Virus record (IMG/VR): IMGVR_UViG_3300009181_000356
Span: 1-23,320 of that record
Direction: 5' to 3' (one strand)
Origin: a virus
Length of the DNA stretch: 23,320 nt
Shown: positions 13,561-20,738 of the stretch, piece after piece
Layout: the number at the start of each line of letters is the position of its first letter
Position numbering within the stretch: position 1 is the stretch's first letter
The notes under the pieces: generated by a model
What the model was told of the DNA's origin: nothing
Databases searched by the model: none
Seen by the model: only the letters and a program-made list of their open reading frames with translations
Position numbers and translations under genes: made by a program

Positions 13561-15599
13561 TCTGCGTCTCTCTCAATATCTGCTTCTTTCTTAACTTTTC
13601 TCCAAACAAATCCGGTTGGAGTACGAACTTTGACCATTCGAAAATCTGATCTGCGCTCGATATCTTCATCAAAAGCTGTATTGAATATCTCGTTGATATC
13701 TGCTTTTTCTTGGCCAGGAGTTTCTTTCTGATACTTCTTGACAAGCGATTTTGTACCAACTTCGCGAGTTGCAGAAGTATCTTCGTTAAATCCAAATGCA
13801 GCATCTACTTTTTTGTGGCCATGTTTATTACGCAAATACTGTGATATTGCACGGTCTTTTGTTTTAAATTCCGATGTATCAACTACTTTGCTTTGTTGTT
13901 TAATAAGTCCATGCAGCGTTTTAATATCGTGCTTTTTTAATGCGTCGTATTCTTTGACAATCGGATGCTTTTCGGCAGCTTCATTGATTCCTGCATGCTT
14001 ATGCGCAGAAGCTTTAAAGTTCAATCCAAAGTACTTGACATTGCCATGCTTATTCGAAGCTTTCCATCCACGTTGTTCAGTGCTGCCTTTTTCTGTAAAA
14101 GGCTTGACATATGGTGTATTGTTCGACTCGTCGATCACTTTGTTTTTAATCTGATCTTGAGCTAAGCGAATCTGTTGAGGATCGGCGTCTTTTTCTTTCT
14201 TGATAGTCGAAGCATTTCGCTTTATATACTGAACTTCTTGACGTTCTTGAGTACCAGTTTCTTTGTGCGCAGCAGTTCTTACGCCGACATATCTGATTTT
14301 ACCATGTCTTGCAGTATCAGCGATTTGATTACCTACTTGATCTTCTGTTGCTTCTTGAGCTGATTGCAATCCAGCCTGCGTTGGAGCACCTTTCGATCCA
14401 GGCTTACGCATGCGTTCACCAGATCCAGCTGCAATTCTCTTGCGCTTGGCATGAATGTTAGCCCAAAGACCTTCGTTGACATCTTCTCCGTACATAGCAT
14501 GATATTTCTTGGTATGTACAGATTGCGGCATCGGCTTCTTCCGAGCTGCCTTGTCACCAGGTGCATCTTGATATGCACGATCATCTTTGTCAGAATACTT
14601 TTCCATCTTTTTCCAGTGAGATTCGCGCGCCTTGGCAGTCGATGCACTCAGTCCAGTATGATAGGCAGATTCGAATATGCTATCGAGTTTATCATTGATA
14701 AGTTTCTCTTCGCGAAGATCTGCATCGAGTGTCCATGCTTTTCCTTTGGCAATATAGCTATTGACTCTTGCAAAAGAAAATTGTTCTTGCGTAGTTCTAC
14801 CGTCATTTTCCCACGCAAAAGAACCGCGCTCGAACACCTCTCTGAGGGTCGAGAACGGTATGCCGGTTCTTTCGGATTTTTGAATAAGAGTAGAAGTTGC
14901 GGCATCTTCTGGAAGAACTGCATTCAGCAGTCTCTTCAGCGTGATTCCCATCGAGTTGTCGTTCTCGTTGAGAGCATCGATCGATTCGCCGATAATGTCG
15001 ACGAGCTGCATCGAAGTCTTATTATCAAGACTCTCGACAATATTATTGAATTGTTCGTTGACGACCGGACCTGCAGTCGCATGCTGCAATTTTGCTCCGG
15101 ATTGAAATGAAGCCAAACGATTGACTTCTGCTTTTCGAAGAGAAGGCAAAAGACGAGCGGCTAATTTTCGAATTAGCTTAACTTTCTTATCAACTACTCT
15201 ATCGACTTGAATCTTTTCAGATGTCGTAAGCTCGGTATAAGGTGTACCCTTCCGAGCTGAGAATCTCATCTTGACGATGTTTCTTGCTTTGTTGATTGCT
15301 CGAGCCTTCAGCTTATCTTCTGAGGCGAGCTTATGCTGCGAAACTTCTTTCGCTCTTTGCATCTTTGGTTCTTTGGCTCTTAAGATGCGAGCTCGACGTT
15401 GCCGTTGAACAAGTGTCAACGCTTTTTTCTCAGCTAAGGTGTCAGTTAGGACTACGGTATCCTCGTTATGCTGGCGATTTCCGAGACCCTTAAGCTGAGG
15501 ACGGATCTCGATACCATCAAGCGGTTTGCCAGTTACAGACTTTCCAGTTGGTTTCTTTAATTGTTGAGTATCAACCGGTTTTTTATTCTTATCTTCCAT
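13557..15599 (-). CDS. Large basic capsid-interior candidate (680 aa)
   Basis: A 680-residue, strongly basic protein. Residues 55-165 form an Arg/Lys-rich helical domain (ALTLVQRQRRARILRAKEP, later IRKLAARLLPSLRKAE) that I know from marine T4-like phages. Residues 240-295 repeat the domain of the 744-aa protein (TGIPFSTLREVFERGSFAW, FARVNSYIAKGKA). The middle has a conserved-looking block (GLWANIHAKRKRIAAG, then GSKGAPT). No catalytic motif is seen. It is probably a prohead-core or DNA-associated head protein. A perfect late promoter (15661-15668) and an AAGGG ribosome binding site precede it; the stop overlaps the next start (ATGA). Confidence 0.82.
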   Translation of the reverse strand: MEDKNKKPVDTQQLKKPTGKSVTGKPLDGIEIRPQLKGLGNRQHNEDTVVLTDTLAEKKALTLVQRQRRARILRAKEPKMQRAKEVSQHKLASEDKLKARAINKARNIVKMRFSARKGTPYTELTTSEKIQVDRVVDKKVKLIRKLAARLLPSLRKAEVNRLASFQSGAKLQHATAGPVVNEQFNNIVESLDNKTSMQLVDIIGESIDALNENDNSMGITLKRLLNAVLPEDAATSTLIQKSERTGIPFSTLREVFERGSFAWENDGRTTQEQFSFARVNSYIAKGKAWTLDADLREEKLINDKLDSIFESAYHTGLSASTAKARESHWKKMEKYSDKDDRAYQDAPGDKAARKKPMPQSVHTKKYHAMYGEDVNEGLWANIHAKRKRIAAGSGERMRKPGSKGAPTQAGLQSAQEATEDQVGNQIADTARHGKIRYVGVRTAAHKETGTQERQEVQYIKRNASTIKKEKDADPQQIRLAQDQIKNKVIDESNNTPYVKPFTEKGSTEQRGWKASNKHGNVKYFGLNFKASAHKHAGINEAAEKHPIVKEYDALKKHDIKTLHGLIKQQSKVVDTSEFKTKDRAISQYLRNKHGHKKVDAAFGFNEDTSATREVGTKSLVKKYQKETPGQEKADINEIFNTAFDEDIERRSDFRMVKVRTPTGFVWRKVKKEADIERDAE

Positions 15600-15660
15600 C
15601 AGAGTTTCCCTTGGGCTTATCTGTTACACAAACGGGATTGCCGTAGCCTAACCGCAAACC

Positions 15661-15668
15661 TATTTATA
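15661..15668 (-). promoter_or_regulatory. Late promoter TATAAATA
   Basis: Perfect T4 late consensus TATAAATA on the minus strand in the 88-base gap before the 680-aa gene. Transcription would start about 6-7 bases downstream, leaving a leader of about 55 bases with the AAGGG site. It is likely the main promoter of the capsid-interior operon (680-aa, cationic, Dps-like genes). Its downstream leader contains no hairpin I would trust. Confidence 0.7.
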
Positions 15669-15687
15669 ACAAGGAAACTTTAACGAG

Positions 15688-16299
15688 TCAACTAATCCAG
15701 TTTTTAAATCGAATAATAAATGATTCGTTGACACCCATACCTTTGCGGACATCATGATACAATTCATCTTTATGTGCTTTACTCATACCCGATGGAGCCA
15801 TCTTATGAAATGATTCCTTATCTCCAGCTGCAGCATGCTTACGCATCGTAGTACCAGAAGCAGATTCAATTCCACTTCCGCCTTCCGTACGCTCACCGCC
15901 TACAGCCTTGACTTTAATACTTTTAAAGTTATAGTGACCGTGTTTACCTTCTGCACCATTGTATCTATGCAACAGAGCGTGAAATTCTTTAACACGATCT
16001 GATCCGACATGCATGGTAACGTGAGTATAACCAGCTTTGTGTAGTTTTGACATCTGATGAAGAAGCGTAGGATGCTCTCTTGTCATGGCTTCGACGTGTG
16101 CACCCTTGACAGCGCGAGAAAGATGCTTTACCTTTTGCTCTGGCGTCAAAGGATTCTTCTTTGCATCATGAGATCCAGTCGTTAAGATCTTATGATCTGC
16201 ACCTTCTTTTTTGGCGGCATTCATTACATTCTGTACAACCATCGCATGTCCAGCATGAACAGGATTAAATCTTCCTTGTGTAATATGAATTGACTTCAT
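15688..16299 (-). CDS. NMNAT-like nucleotidyltransferase (HxGH family)
   Basis: A 203-residue protein of the HxGH nucleotidyltransferase superfamily, which transfers AMP or CMP from a nucleoside triphosphate to a phosphate acceptor (NMN in NAD synthesis, phosphopantetheine, glycerol phosphate). The Rossmann start GRFNPVHAGH carries the H15-A-G-H18 motif. G99-S-D-R and the second nucleotide-binding motif S146-A-S-G-T-T-M-R153 are in place, and A-G-D follows as in NMN adenylyltransferases. The inserts are unusually rich in His and Gly (GKHGHYNF). NMN is the likeliest acceptor by motif style, but a 5'-phosphate on RNA or a sugar phosphate cannot be excluded. The start overlaps the ligase-like stop (ATGA). 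Confidence 0.87.
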   Translation of the reverse strand: MKSIHITQGRFNPVHAGHAMVVQNVMNAAKKEGADHKILTTGSHDAKKNPLTPEQKVKHLSRAVKGAHVEAMTREHPTLLHQMSKLHKAGYTHVTMHVGSDRVKEFHALLHRYNGAEGKHGHYNFKSIKVKAVGGERTEGGSGIESASGTTMRKHAAAGDKESFHKMAPSGMSKAHKDELYHDVRKGMGVNESFIIRFKNWIS

Positions 16300-17465
16300 G
16301 CTGGTTTACCTCTATTAAAATTGGCCGCCGAGAACTCAGCGCGATCAACAAACTTAGTAGGACGATTATGTCTGACTACCACAAAGCCTTCAGGCTTTGC
16401 TTTCTTTCCATTAATACTATGATCAAATTCTGAATTACTTGAAAGTGTATTCGTTAATATGTTCTTGGCCTTCTGCAGCGCCTTATGTTGATTTAATACA
16501 TTTTCAAAATGCGCACGATTGCGTTGAACATGACCAATTGCCGTTTCCATCTCGGCAGTTTTTGCTGCTTTTGCTTTTTCGGTTTTTACACTATCAACCC
16601 TTTTCTGTTGCGACTTGATGTAGTGATTCATAAAACCTTCGACATTCGGTCTTGTACCGGTACGAACAGTATGATTAATGTAAGTCTTGAGTGGAACCTC
16701 GTGGCCTTTGATCGCTTCATACGTTTCAGGCTTTGTTTTTTTATTCGCCTTTGCTGCAGCAGCCATCGCCCTTGCAAATCTTTCTCGTTGCTGAGGAGTA
16801 TATTTAATATTATCAAGGCGATGAGCAGTAGAAATCAAATGCACATCTCTATGCAATCCAAACTCGCTCAAATCAGCGCCGTGTTCGGCTTGCATATCTT
16901 CGAGATTATTACCATTATACTTCGTATGAACGGCAATGCCTATCTTTGCGTTTAAAGCAGCTTGGCCTTGCGCTGAAGCTCTCGCAGCAGAATACGTAAT
17001 CGTATTTGGAGTAAAGTGCACGCGACCATCAGATTCATGCACATCATTAGGCGTATGCATAATATCACCTTGGAAAACACCTTTCTTCGGTGTGACTTTC
17101 GGAAGATGTTGTAAAGCTGCTTTGAGTTTTTCTACCAAACCCGGAGCATGACCGTGATTCTTTTGAATATCTTCTTCGGTGTAGTTAATCTTCGGATTCT
17201 TATTAAAGGCAGACTTTGATGCCACGAAGAATCGACCGGTTTGAGGATGACGACCAAATACTACAGAAGGAGAACCATCATACTTCATAGTCACTTTGGT
17301 ATCGTTCTTCTTACCAGTCAACTTATCATGCACATCTTTCAGATTATGATAGGCATGAGAAAAGCCTTCATGACCAGCATTAATCACGTGATCTTCAGCA
17401 TGCTCAAGATGCGTAAGTTTACTTTCGTCGAGCTCTTCGGCAAGGAAATCTTTAAAGGTTGTCAT
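16296..17465 (-). CDS. Ligase-type nucleotidyltransferase with capsid-targeting-like leader (DUF6267-like)
   Basis: A 389-residue protein I associate with phage DUF6267, with the motif order of covalent nucleotidyltransferases (DNA/RNA ligases, capping enzymes). Motif I is K61-Y-D63-G64-S-P-S, with K61 the candidate AMP-lysine. A motif III-like F131-Q-G133-D134 and a motif IIIa-like region (IGIAVH, 175-180) follow. Motif IV is P358-E359-G360-F361-V, and motif V is probably K371 in TKFVDR. An Ala/Lys-rich helical insert of about 100 residues (220-330) separates the halves. The N-terminus MTTFKDFLAEELDE resembles the T4 internal-protein leader and offers L-A-E and L-D-E cutting sites. It overlaps genes on both sides by 4 bases. 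Substrate is unknown; end sealing of DNA or RNA is possible. Confidence 0.83.
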   Translation of the reverse strand: MTTFKDFLAEELDESKLTHLEHAEDHVINAGHEGFSHAYHNLKDVHDKLTGKKNDTKVTMKYDGSPSVVFGRHPQTGRFFVASKSAFNKNPKINYTEEDIQKNHGHAPGLVEKLKAALQHLPKVTPKKGVFQGDIMHTPNDVHESDGRVHFTPNTITYSAARASAQGQAALNAKIGIAVHTKYNGNNLEDMQAEHGADLSEFGLHRDVHLISTAHRLDNIKYTPQQRERFARAMAAAAKANKKTKPETYEAIKGHEVPLKTYINHTVRTGTRPNVEGFMNHYIKSQQKRVDSVKTEKAKAAKTAEMETAIGHVQRNRAHFENVLNQHKALQKAKNILTNTLSSNSEFDHSINGKKAKPEGFVVVRHNRPTKFVDRAEFSAANFNRGKPA

Positions 17466-18067
17466 CGTACTGTTTTTACCGATCCATCAGGATTTACAAA
17501 ATAAGCTTCGAACGTAATGTTAGGAAATTCTTTCTTTAACGAAAGAAATGCTTGAAGATTGCTCGGAGCATCATCAAACAACCGAAGCTTTACGTAGTTC
17601 TTAGTATTTATATACTTCCGAAAAATGATCTTCTTGGCTTCTGCCGAAGAGTCTATCTTCAGGTTACCAGCGCGTTCGACATGGATATTATCGATAGGTA
17701 GACCATGATCTCTGAACGTCTGAAGGAAGATATCCTTATTATCGAAGTCAGCTCGTGCTGTGCAGATAATCACTCGACTATGAGGATTCTTCTTTGAGTT
17801 AGCAAAGATCGCTTTTGTTTTGGCAACCATTCGAGTGATTGGTTTAGATGACTTGCGAAACACCTCAGCATTTGCAAACTCTCCGAAGTCGTAGGTTTCA
17901 CCCTTCTTACGTTTGTAAGTGTTGAACTCTTGGTTGTCGAGCATTCGAACAACCTTGCCATCTTTCACAACAGCAACCTTTGCATATGTATGGAACAGCG
18001 TCTCATCGATATCGAATATCGTAAGCGTACCTGAACCAACAAACTCTCTGAAACGTTTCTTTATCAT
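17462..18067 (-). CDS. HAD-family phosphatase
   Basis: A 201-residue haloacid-dehalogenase phosphatase. Motif I F18-D19-I-D21-E-T-L has D19 as nucleophile and D21 as acid/base. Motif II is around I100-I-C-T103-A-R-A-D, a candidate motif III Lys lies at 145-146, and motif IV is D165-D166 (LFDDAPSN). The D-x-D-x-T type and size resemble the 3'-phosphatase half of T4 polynucleotide kinase (PseT); no kinase P-loop is present. The N-terminus (RFREFVGSG) is a weaker version of the FKEF leader without a cutting site. It is first of three overlapping genes, followed by the ligase-like and NMNAT-like genes. Function in nucleic-acid end healing is inferred. Confidence 0.87.
   Translation of the reverse strand: MIKKRFREFVGSGTLTIFDIDETLFHTYAKVAVVKDGKVVRMLDNQEFNTYKRKKGETYDFGEFANAEVFRKSSKPITRMVAKTKAIFANSKKNPHSRVIICTARADFDNKDIFLQTFRDHGLPIDNIHVERAGNLKIDSSAEAKKIIFRKYINTKNYVKLRLFDDAPSNLQAFLSLKKEFPNITFEAYFVNPDGSVKTVR
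17605..17612 (-). promoter_or_regulatory. Internal late promoter candidate TATAAATA
   Basis: A perfect TATAAATA followed by CTAAG on the minus strand, inside the HAD gene (coding Y-I-N-T) and about 140 bases before the ligase-like start. It also matches the extended T4 late box TATAAATACT. It could drive late expression of the ligase-like and NMNAT-like genes without the phosphatase. Being inside a coding region, it may also be chance. Confidence 0.4.
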
Positions 18068-18071
18068 AGTT

Positions 18072-18102
18072 TACTCTACCATAGTTTTGATAAAATGTAC
18101 AT
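18072..18102 (-). promoter_or_regulatory. TGTACA-type promoter before the HAD gene
   Basis: On the minus strand GCATGTACA is followed by a 17-base spacer and TAGAGT as -10. The run CATGTACATTTTATCAAA, with the bases through GGTAG, repeats the promoter at 22587-22622 with a single change. The -10 ends 5 bases before the HAD ATG, so a transcript from it would be nearly leaderless. The box starts at the stop codon of the upstream gene. Confidence 0.55.
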
Positions 18103-18103
18103 G

Positions 18104-19060
18104 CTAAATAATCAAAGTGTTGCGATTTTTTATTGCAGTCAATTTAGCAACGATAAAAAATCTAGCTCCTGGTACACCAAACTGTGTGCGATCTTGTGCA
18201 GGACGACAGTAGTAATAACACTCATAGTCTCCAGAAGGAATTTCTCCATGCACTACTGTATGATTGCTCGTGATCTTATAGTTTCCGCCTACTTTTGCAA
18301 ATGACATTGGGCCTTGATAAAGAACGTTAATGTTCTGTCGGCCGCTTGCTTTACCTGCTTTATAATCTTTACCGTATAAAGTTTTTAACGCTACACTCTT
18401 TGCTGACACCGGACGAGCAAAAGCCGTCTTCATAGGCAATCTTTTTCCACCAAGAATCTTCTTAACATCATTAGCAAACTGAAGAACCTCGGCTTCATCA
18501 TTAATTTCAGTCATACCGCCGTATTGTTGAAAGTCATTGGCTTTTCTTCCTTTTTTATGAGAGATCCAGGCAACCTCGTTACCTTTCTCATCGATCACGT
18601 GAAAGTCTGCTTTTGGTGTACCGGGAGTCGAAATGACTTCGGCCATTTTTACAATTTCATTGCCAATCTTAACTTTAATATAAGGTGTTTTTTCTGTAGA
18701 AAGAACTTCTGCTAGTTTTTTCTGGATGTCTGCAAGCGCGACATTTTCAGCTACTGTACCAGAACCCGCACCTTTACCGCCAAATTCTGCAGACTTGGCA
18801 AAATCTGCAAATTTATATGTTATTCCGGTGGTACTAGTAAACTTAATTGCGCCCAATGCTTTTTTGTTTCCAGAATTATAAGCGGACATCGCTAAAGTTT
18901 CAAGATCAGAATCTTTTTTAATCTTTACGAGTTTACCACTCATAAGTAAAAATTCTTCTCCTGCTTTGATCTTATCAAAGAAGGTATTGATTCTTCCTTC
19001 TCTGCCAGCTTTTAATAGCTCAGAAGGAATCAGTGGTCTATAAGGTGTTTTATTTGTCAT
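18104..19060 (-). CDS. Putative PD-(D/E)XK-like nuclease (318 aa)
   Basis: A 318-residue protein, counted from the ATG at 19060. The frame continues to a TTG at 19078, but that part is the late promoter itself. Candidate nuclease-like elements occur in order: the glycine-rich F93-G-G-K-G-x-G-S-G-T with E105, K150-A-D152-F, a turn E158-K-G-N-E, and the strand V163-A-W-I-S-H-K169-K. Asp followed by a strand ending in x-x-K is the PD-(D/E)XK pattern, here with Ser in the Glu position. Phage proteins with the start Y-R-P-L-I-P-S-E-L-L are familiar to me but their function is not. Nuclease activity is therefore a hypothesis. It follows a terminator and is expressed from its own late promoter. Confidence 0.75.
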   Translation of the reverse strand: MTNKTPYRPLIPSELLKAGREGRINTFFDKIKAGEEFLLMSGKLVKIKKDSDLETLAMSAYNSGNKKALGAIKFTSTTGITYKFADFAKSAEFGGKGAGSGTVAENVALADIQKKLAEVLSTEKTPYIKVKIGNEIVKMAEVISTPGTPKADFHVIDEKGNEVAWISHKKGRKANDFQQYGGMTEINDEAEVLQFANDVKKILGGKRLPMKTAFARPVSAKSVALKTLYGKDYKAGKASGRQNINVLYQGPMSFAKVGGNYKITSNHTVVHGEIPSGDYECYYYCRPAQDRTQFGVPGARFFIVAKLTAIKNRNTLII

Positions 19061-19064
19061 GATA

Positions 19065-19072
19065 TATTTATA
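19065..19072 (-). promoter_or_regulatory. Late promoter TATAAATA, leaderless arrangement
   Basis: Perfect late box TATAAATA on the minus strand, ending 4 bases before the ATG at 19060. T4-type late transcription starts about 6-7 bases after the box, so the message would begin at or next to the start codon. It follows directly after a terminator, which supports a real transcription boundary. Confidence 0.6.
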
Positions 19073-19112
19073 AAACAAAAGAAAACCGCTCCAGTATCTC
19101 TACTAGAGCGGT
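19073..19112 (-). terminator. Rho-independent terminator after the 185-aa gene
   Basis: A hairpin with ACCGCTC (minus strand, 19112-19106) pairing with GAGCGGT (19091-19085). A further inner stem AGTA/TACT closes a GAGA loop. A T-rich tract (TTTCTTTTGTTTT) follows on the minus strand. It lies 20 bases after the stop of the 185-aa gene and before the next late promoter. Confidence 0.85.
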
Positions 19113-19131
19113 CATATTAATTTTAATTATA

Positions 19132-19689
19132 TTAGGCTGCGATTGCAAACCATTCTGGAATTGGACGCTTAGTCCATGCCATCTTGAAGCGATCTTGCTT
19201 CGTCTGATAGAACTTACGATAAGATCCTACGATGTCATTGTAATCGATACACTCGGGAAAAGCCGCCATAGCCAATGGGAACTGAGTCTTGTAGCCAATC
19301 GGAATGTTACGAGGCAATTGCTTCAGTGCTTCTCGTAAGAGGGTATCTGTGCTATGAACCTTGCCATAGCGATACGTGTACTCGTCACAGAGAGCAGCAA
19401 AGTGTATCCAGTGCCAAGTATAGTTGTTATTGCTTTGTGCAGTCCAAATCGTGCAAGGATGATGCATATGCACAGCACGATAGAATGTATCTTCGCGTTC
19501 GTCAGGAAGAGTCCATGCCTTCGACATCGTCTTACCAGACTTCGAAGGAATACGACATTGCTCACCGTCAAGCATACGATGGACTGTCGAAAGCATCTGA
19601 GCACTCTCGACAATCATCTTCACTACGTGCTTATCACACTGCAGCTGAGCTGCTTTTACAGGATCAGTATCTAATACAAATACATTCAT
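19132..19689 (-). CDS. Conserved phage protein of unknown function (185 aa)
   Basis: A 185-residue protein beginning MNVFVLDTDPVKAAQLQCDKH, then VVKMIVESAQMLS and HRML. The middle is rich in His and Trp (MHHPCTIWTAQSNNNYTWHW) and the end has PLAMAAFPE and YRKFYQTK. The pattern of conserved-looking Asp, His, Cys and Trp suggests an enzyme or metal protein. I have seen the N-terminal block in other phage and bacterial proteins but cannot assign an activity. ATGA couples it to the SGNH hydrolase gene upstream, and a strong terminator closes the transcript after it. Confidence 0.8.
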   Translation of the reverse strand: MNVFVLDTDPVKAAQLQCDKHVVKMIVESAQMLSTVHRMLDGEQCRIPSKSGKTMSKAWTLPDEREDTFYRAVHMHHPCTIWTAQSNNNYTWHWIHFAALCDEYTYRYGKVHSTDTLLREALKQLPRNIPIGYKTQFPLAMAAFPECIDYNDIVGSYRKFYQTKQDRFKMAWTKRPIPEWFAIAA

Positions 19690-20102
19690 ATTCCAGCTTT
19701 CTTTACGAGATTTTTATATCCACGCCACGATGGATGGACATTATCAGGTTGAACATACGAAGTAGAGATGATACGATCTCCGTAACTGACAGCAATGCTC
19801 TTCACCGCGGCGTTAACCTTAGGTTTGCAAAAGCCTTTATTACAAGGAGGCATGATCCATACTACATTGCCTACCTTAACACGAGTTCTAATTTTTGTCA
19901 ACTCTTTTTTTGTATCCACGCCGCTATGATCGTTTGTTCCGAGGCTAATCACGATTGTCTTGGCTTCAAGTGGAGTCTTACCCCACTTCTTGTTCCATTG
20001 CCACGTATTGAATCCGCCTTTCGAATACGATACGCATTCCTTTGGCGCAAACATTTTCGTACCGACGGCGATCGAGTCGCCCATAATCAAACATTCTAAC
20101 AT
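19686..20102 (-). CDS. Short SGNH/GDSL-type hydrolase
   Basis: A 138-residue SGNH hydrolase-like protein. Block I has G8-D9-S10 (nucleophile Ser10), block II a Gly at 29-30 (SKGG), block III G55-T-N57-D, and block V D120-x-x-H123 (DNVHPSWRGY). These enzymes cut ester bonds, for example O-acetyl groups on polysaccharides or lipids. The protein is much shorter than usual (about 180-200 residues), but all four catalytic blocks are present. No signal peptide is visible, so the site of action is unclear: tail or virion, or cytoplasm. It shares TAATG with the gene before and ATGA with the gene after. Confidence 0.85.
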   Translation of the reverse strand: MLECLIMGDSIAVGTKMFAPKECVSYSKGGFNTWQWNKKWGKTPLEAKTIVISLGTNDHSGVDTKKELTKIRTRVKVGNVVWIMPPCNKGFCKPKVNAAVKSIAVSYGDRIISTSYVQPDNVHPSWRGYKNLVKKAGI

Positions 20103-20365
20103 TACACTTGAATTCCTGTCACTTGTTTTAGATATTGTGTTGACACTTGTGCACTTGTTTCAGTGGCGCCAACAATCACAGTATCAGAGATGACAACGTT
20201 GTTATCAGGAGCTGACATCATCCATGGCATCATCGCAAAACCTTGAGGTCCCATACCAACCGTACGAGGCTTGATGAGCTCGGTGACTCCGCCTTCTTGC
20301 TTGACACGAGCAATGAGTTCTTCGCCCGACATCAATTTAATTGTATATACTTTATTCTGTTCCAT
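20102..20365 (-). CDS. Small beta-rich protein, Sm-like fold possible (87 aa)
   Basis: An 87-residue protein starting with YTIKLMSGEELIARV, a strand-turn-strand pattern with S-G-E-E-x-I-A seen in short phage proteins with an Sm- or SH3-like barrel. The middle is Met/Pro-rich (MGPQGFAMMPWMMSAP), and two further strand-like stretches follow. No RNA-binding signature can be confirmed. It overlaps the gene upstream by 14 bases and shares TAATG with the SGNH gene. Confidence 0.75.
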   Translation of the reverse strand: MEQNKVYTIKLMSGEELIARVKQEGGVTELIKPRTVGMGPQGFAMMPWMMSAPDNNVVISDTVIVGATETSAQVSTQYLKQVTGIQV

Positions 20366-20738
20366 TATTTTCTACCTCATAACGAATATTTGTGCCTTTC
20401 CAGACTTTGATACCAAGCCCATCGTATTCCCAGTCACGTAGATCAGGATCAAGTTCTTTCATATCTGGTTTCGGAGTATCATAGACCACTTCGTGCACAT
20501 ACTTAAACTTTTGTTCGTCTGACCATTCACGAAGATAATCATTGTCCTCGTCAAATACACGAAGATACTCTGCATCATCGATTACGCGAGCAGAAGTGAC
20601 TAACTCGTCGATATGCATCTGAGAAAACTCTTCCGCCTCATTCATCGTGACGACGTCTTTGGCATGTTCTGCACTCTCACATTCGACAACATAACGAATA
20701 CGGTGCACCGAGATTGTTTCTACAAGATACTTAGGCAT
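20352..20738 (-). CDS. Conserved hypothetical phage protein (128 aa)
   Basis: A 128-residue acidic protein. The first 40 residues form a ferredoxin-like strand-helix pattern (KYLVETISVHRIRYVVECES, then AEHAKDVV), followed by an acidic section (FDEDNDYLREWSDEQK) and a short tail. I recognise the general style from marine phages, without known function. It overlaps the 80-aa gene by 8 bases and the 87-aa gene by 14. Confidence 0.75.
   Translation of the reverse strand: MPKYLVETISVHRIRYVVECESAEHAKDVVTMNEAEEFSQMHIDELVTSARVIDDAEYLRVFDEDNDYLREWSDEQKFKYVHEVVYDTPKPDMKELDPDLRDWEYDGLGIKVWKGTNIRYEVENNGTE

Noticed and set aside
14364-15110. A 248-codon open frame on the plus strand
   Set aside because: It is antisense to the 680-aa capsid-interior gene; no domain, no ribosome binding site, and a residue mix typical of an antisense shadow.
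19275-20099. A 274-codon open frame on the plus strand
   Set aside because: It runs antisense across two well-supported minus-strand genes (185-aa protein and SGNH hydrolase), has no recognisable domain, and its codons mirror the opposite genes.
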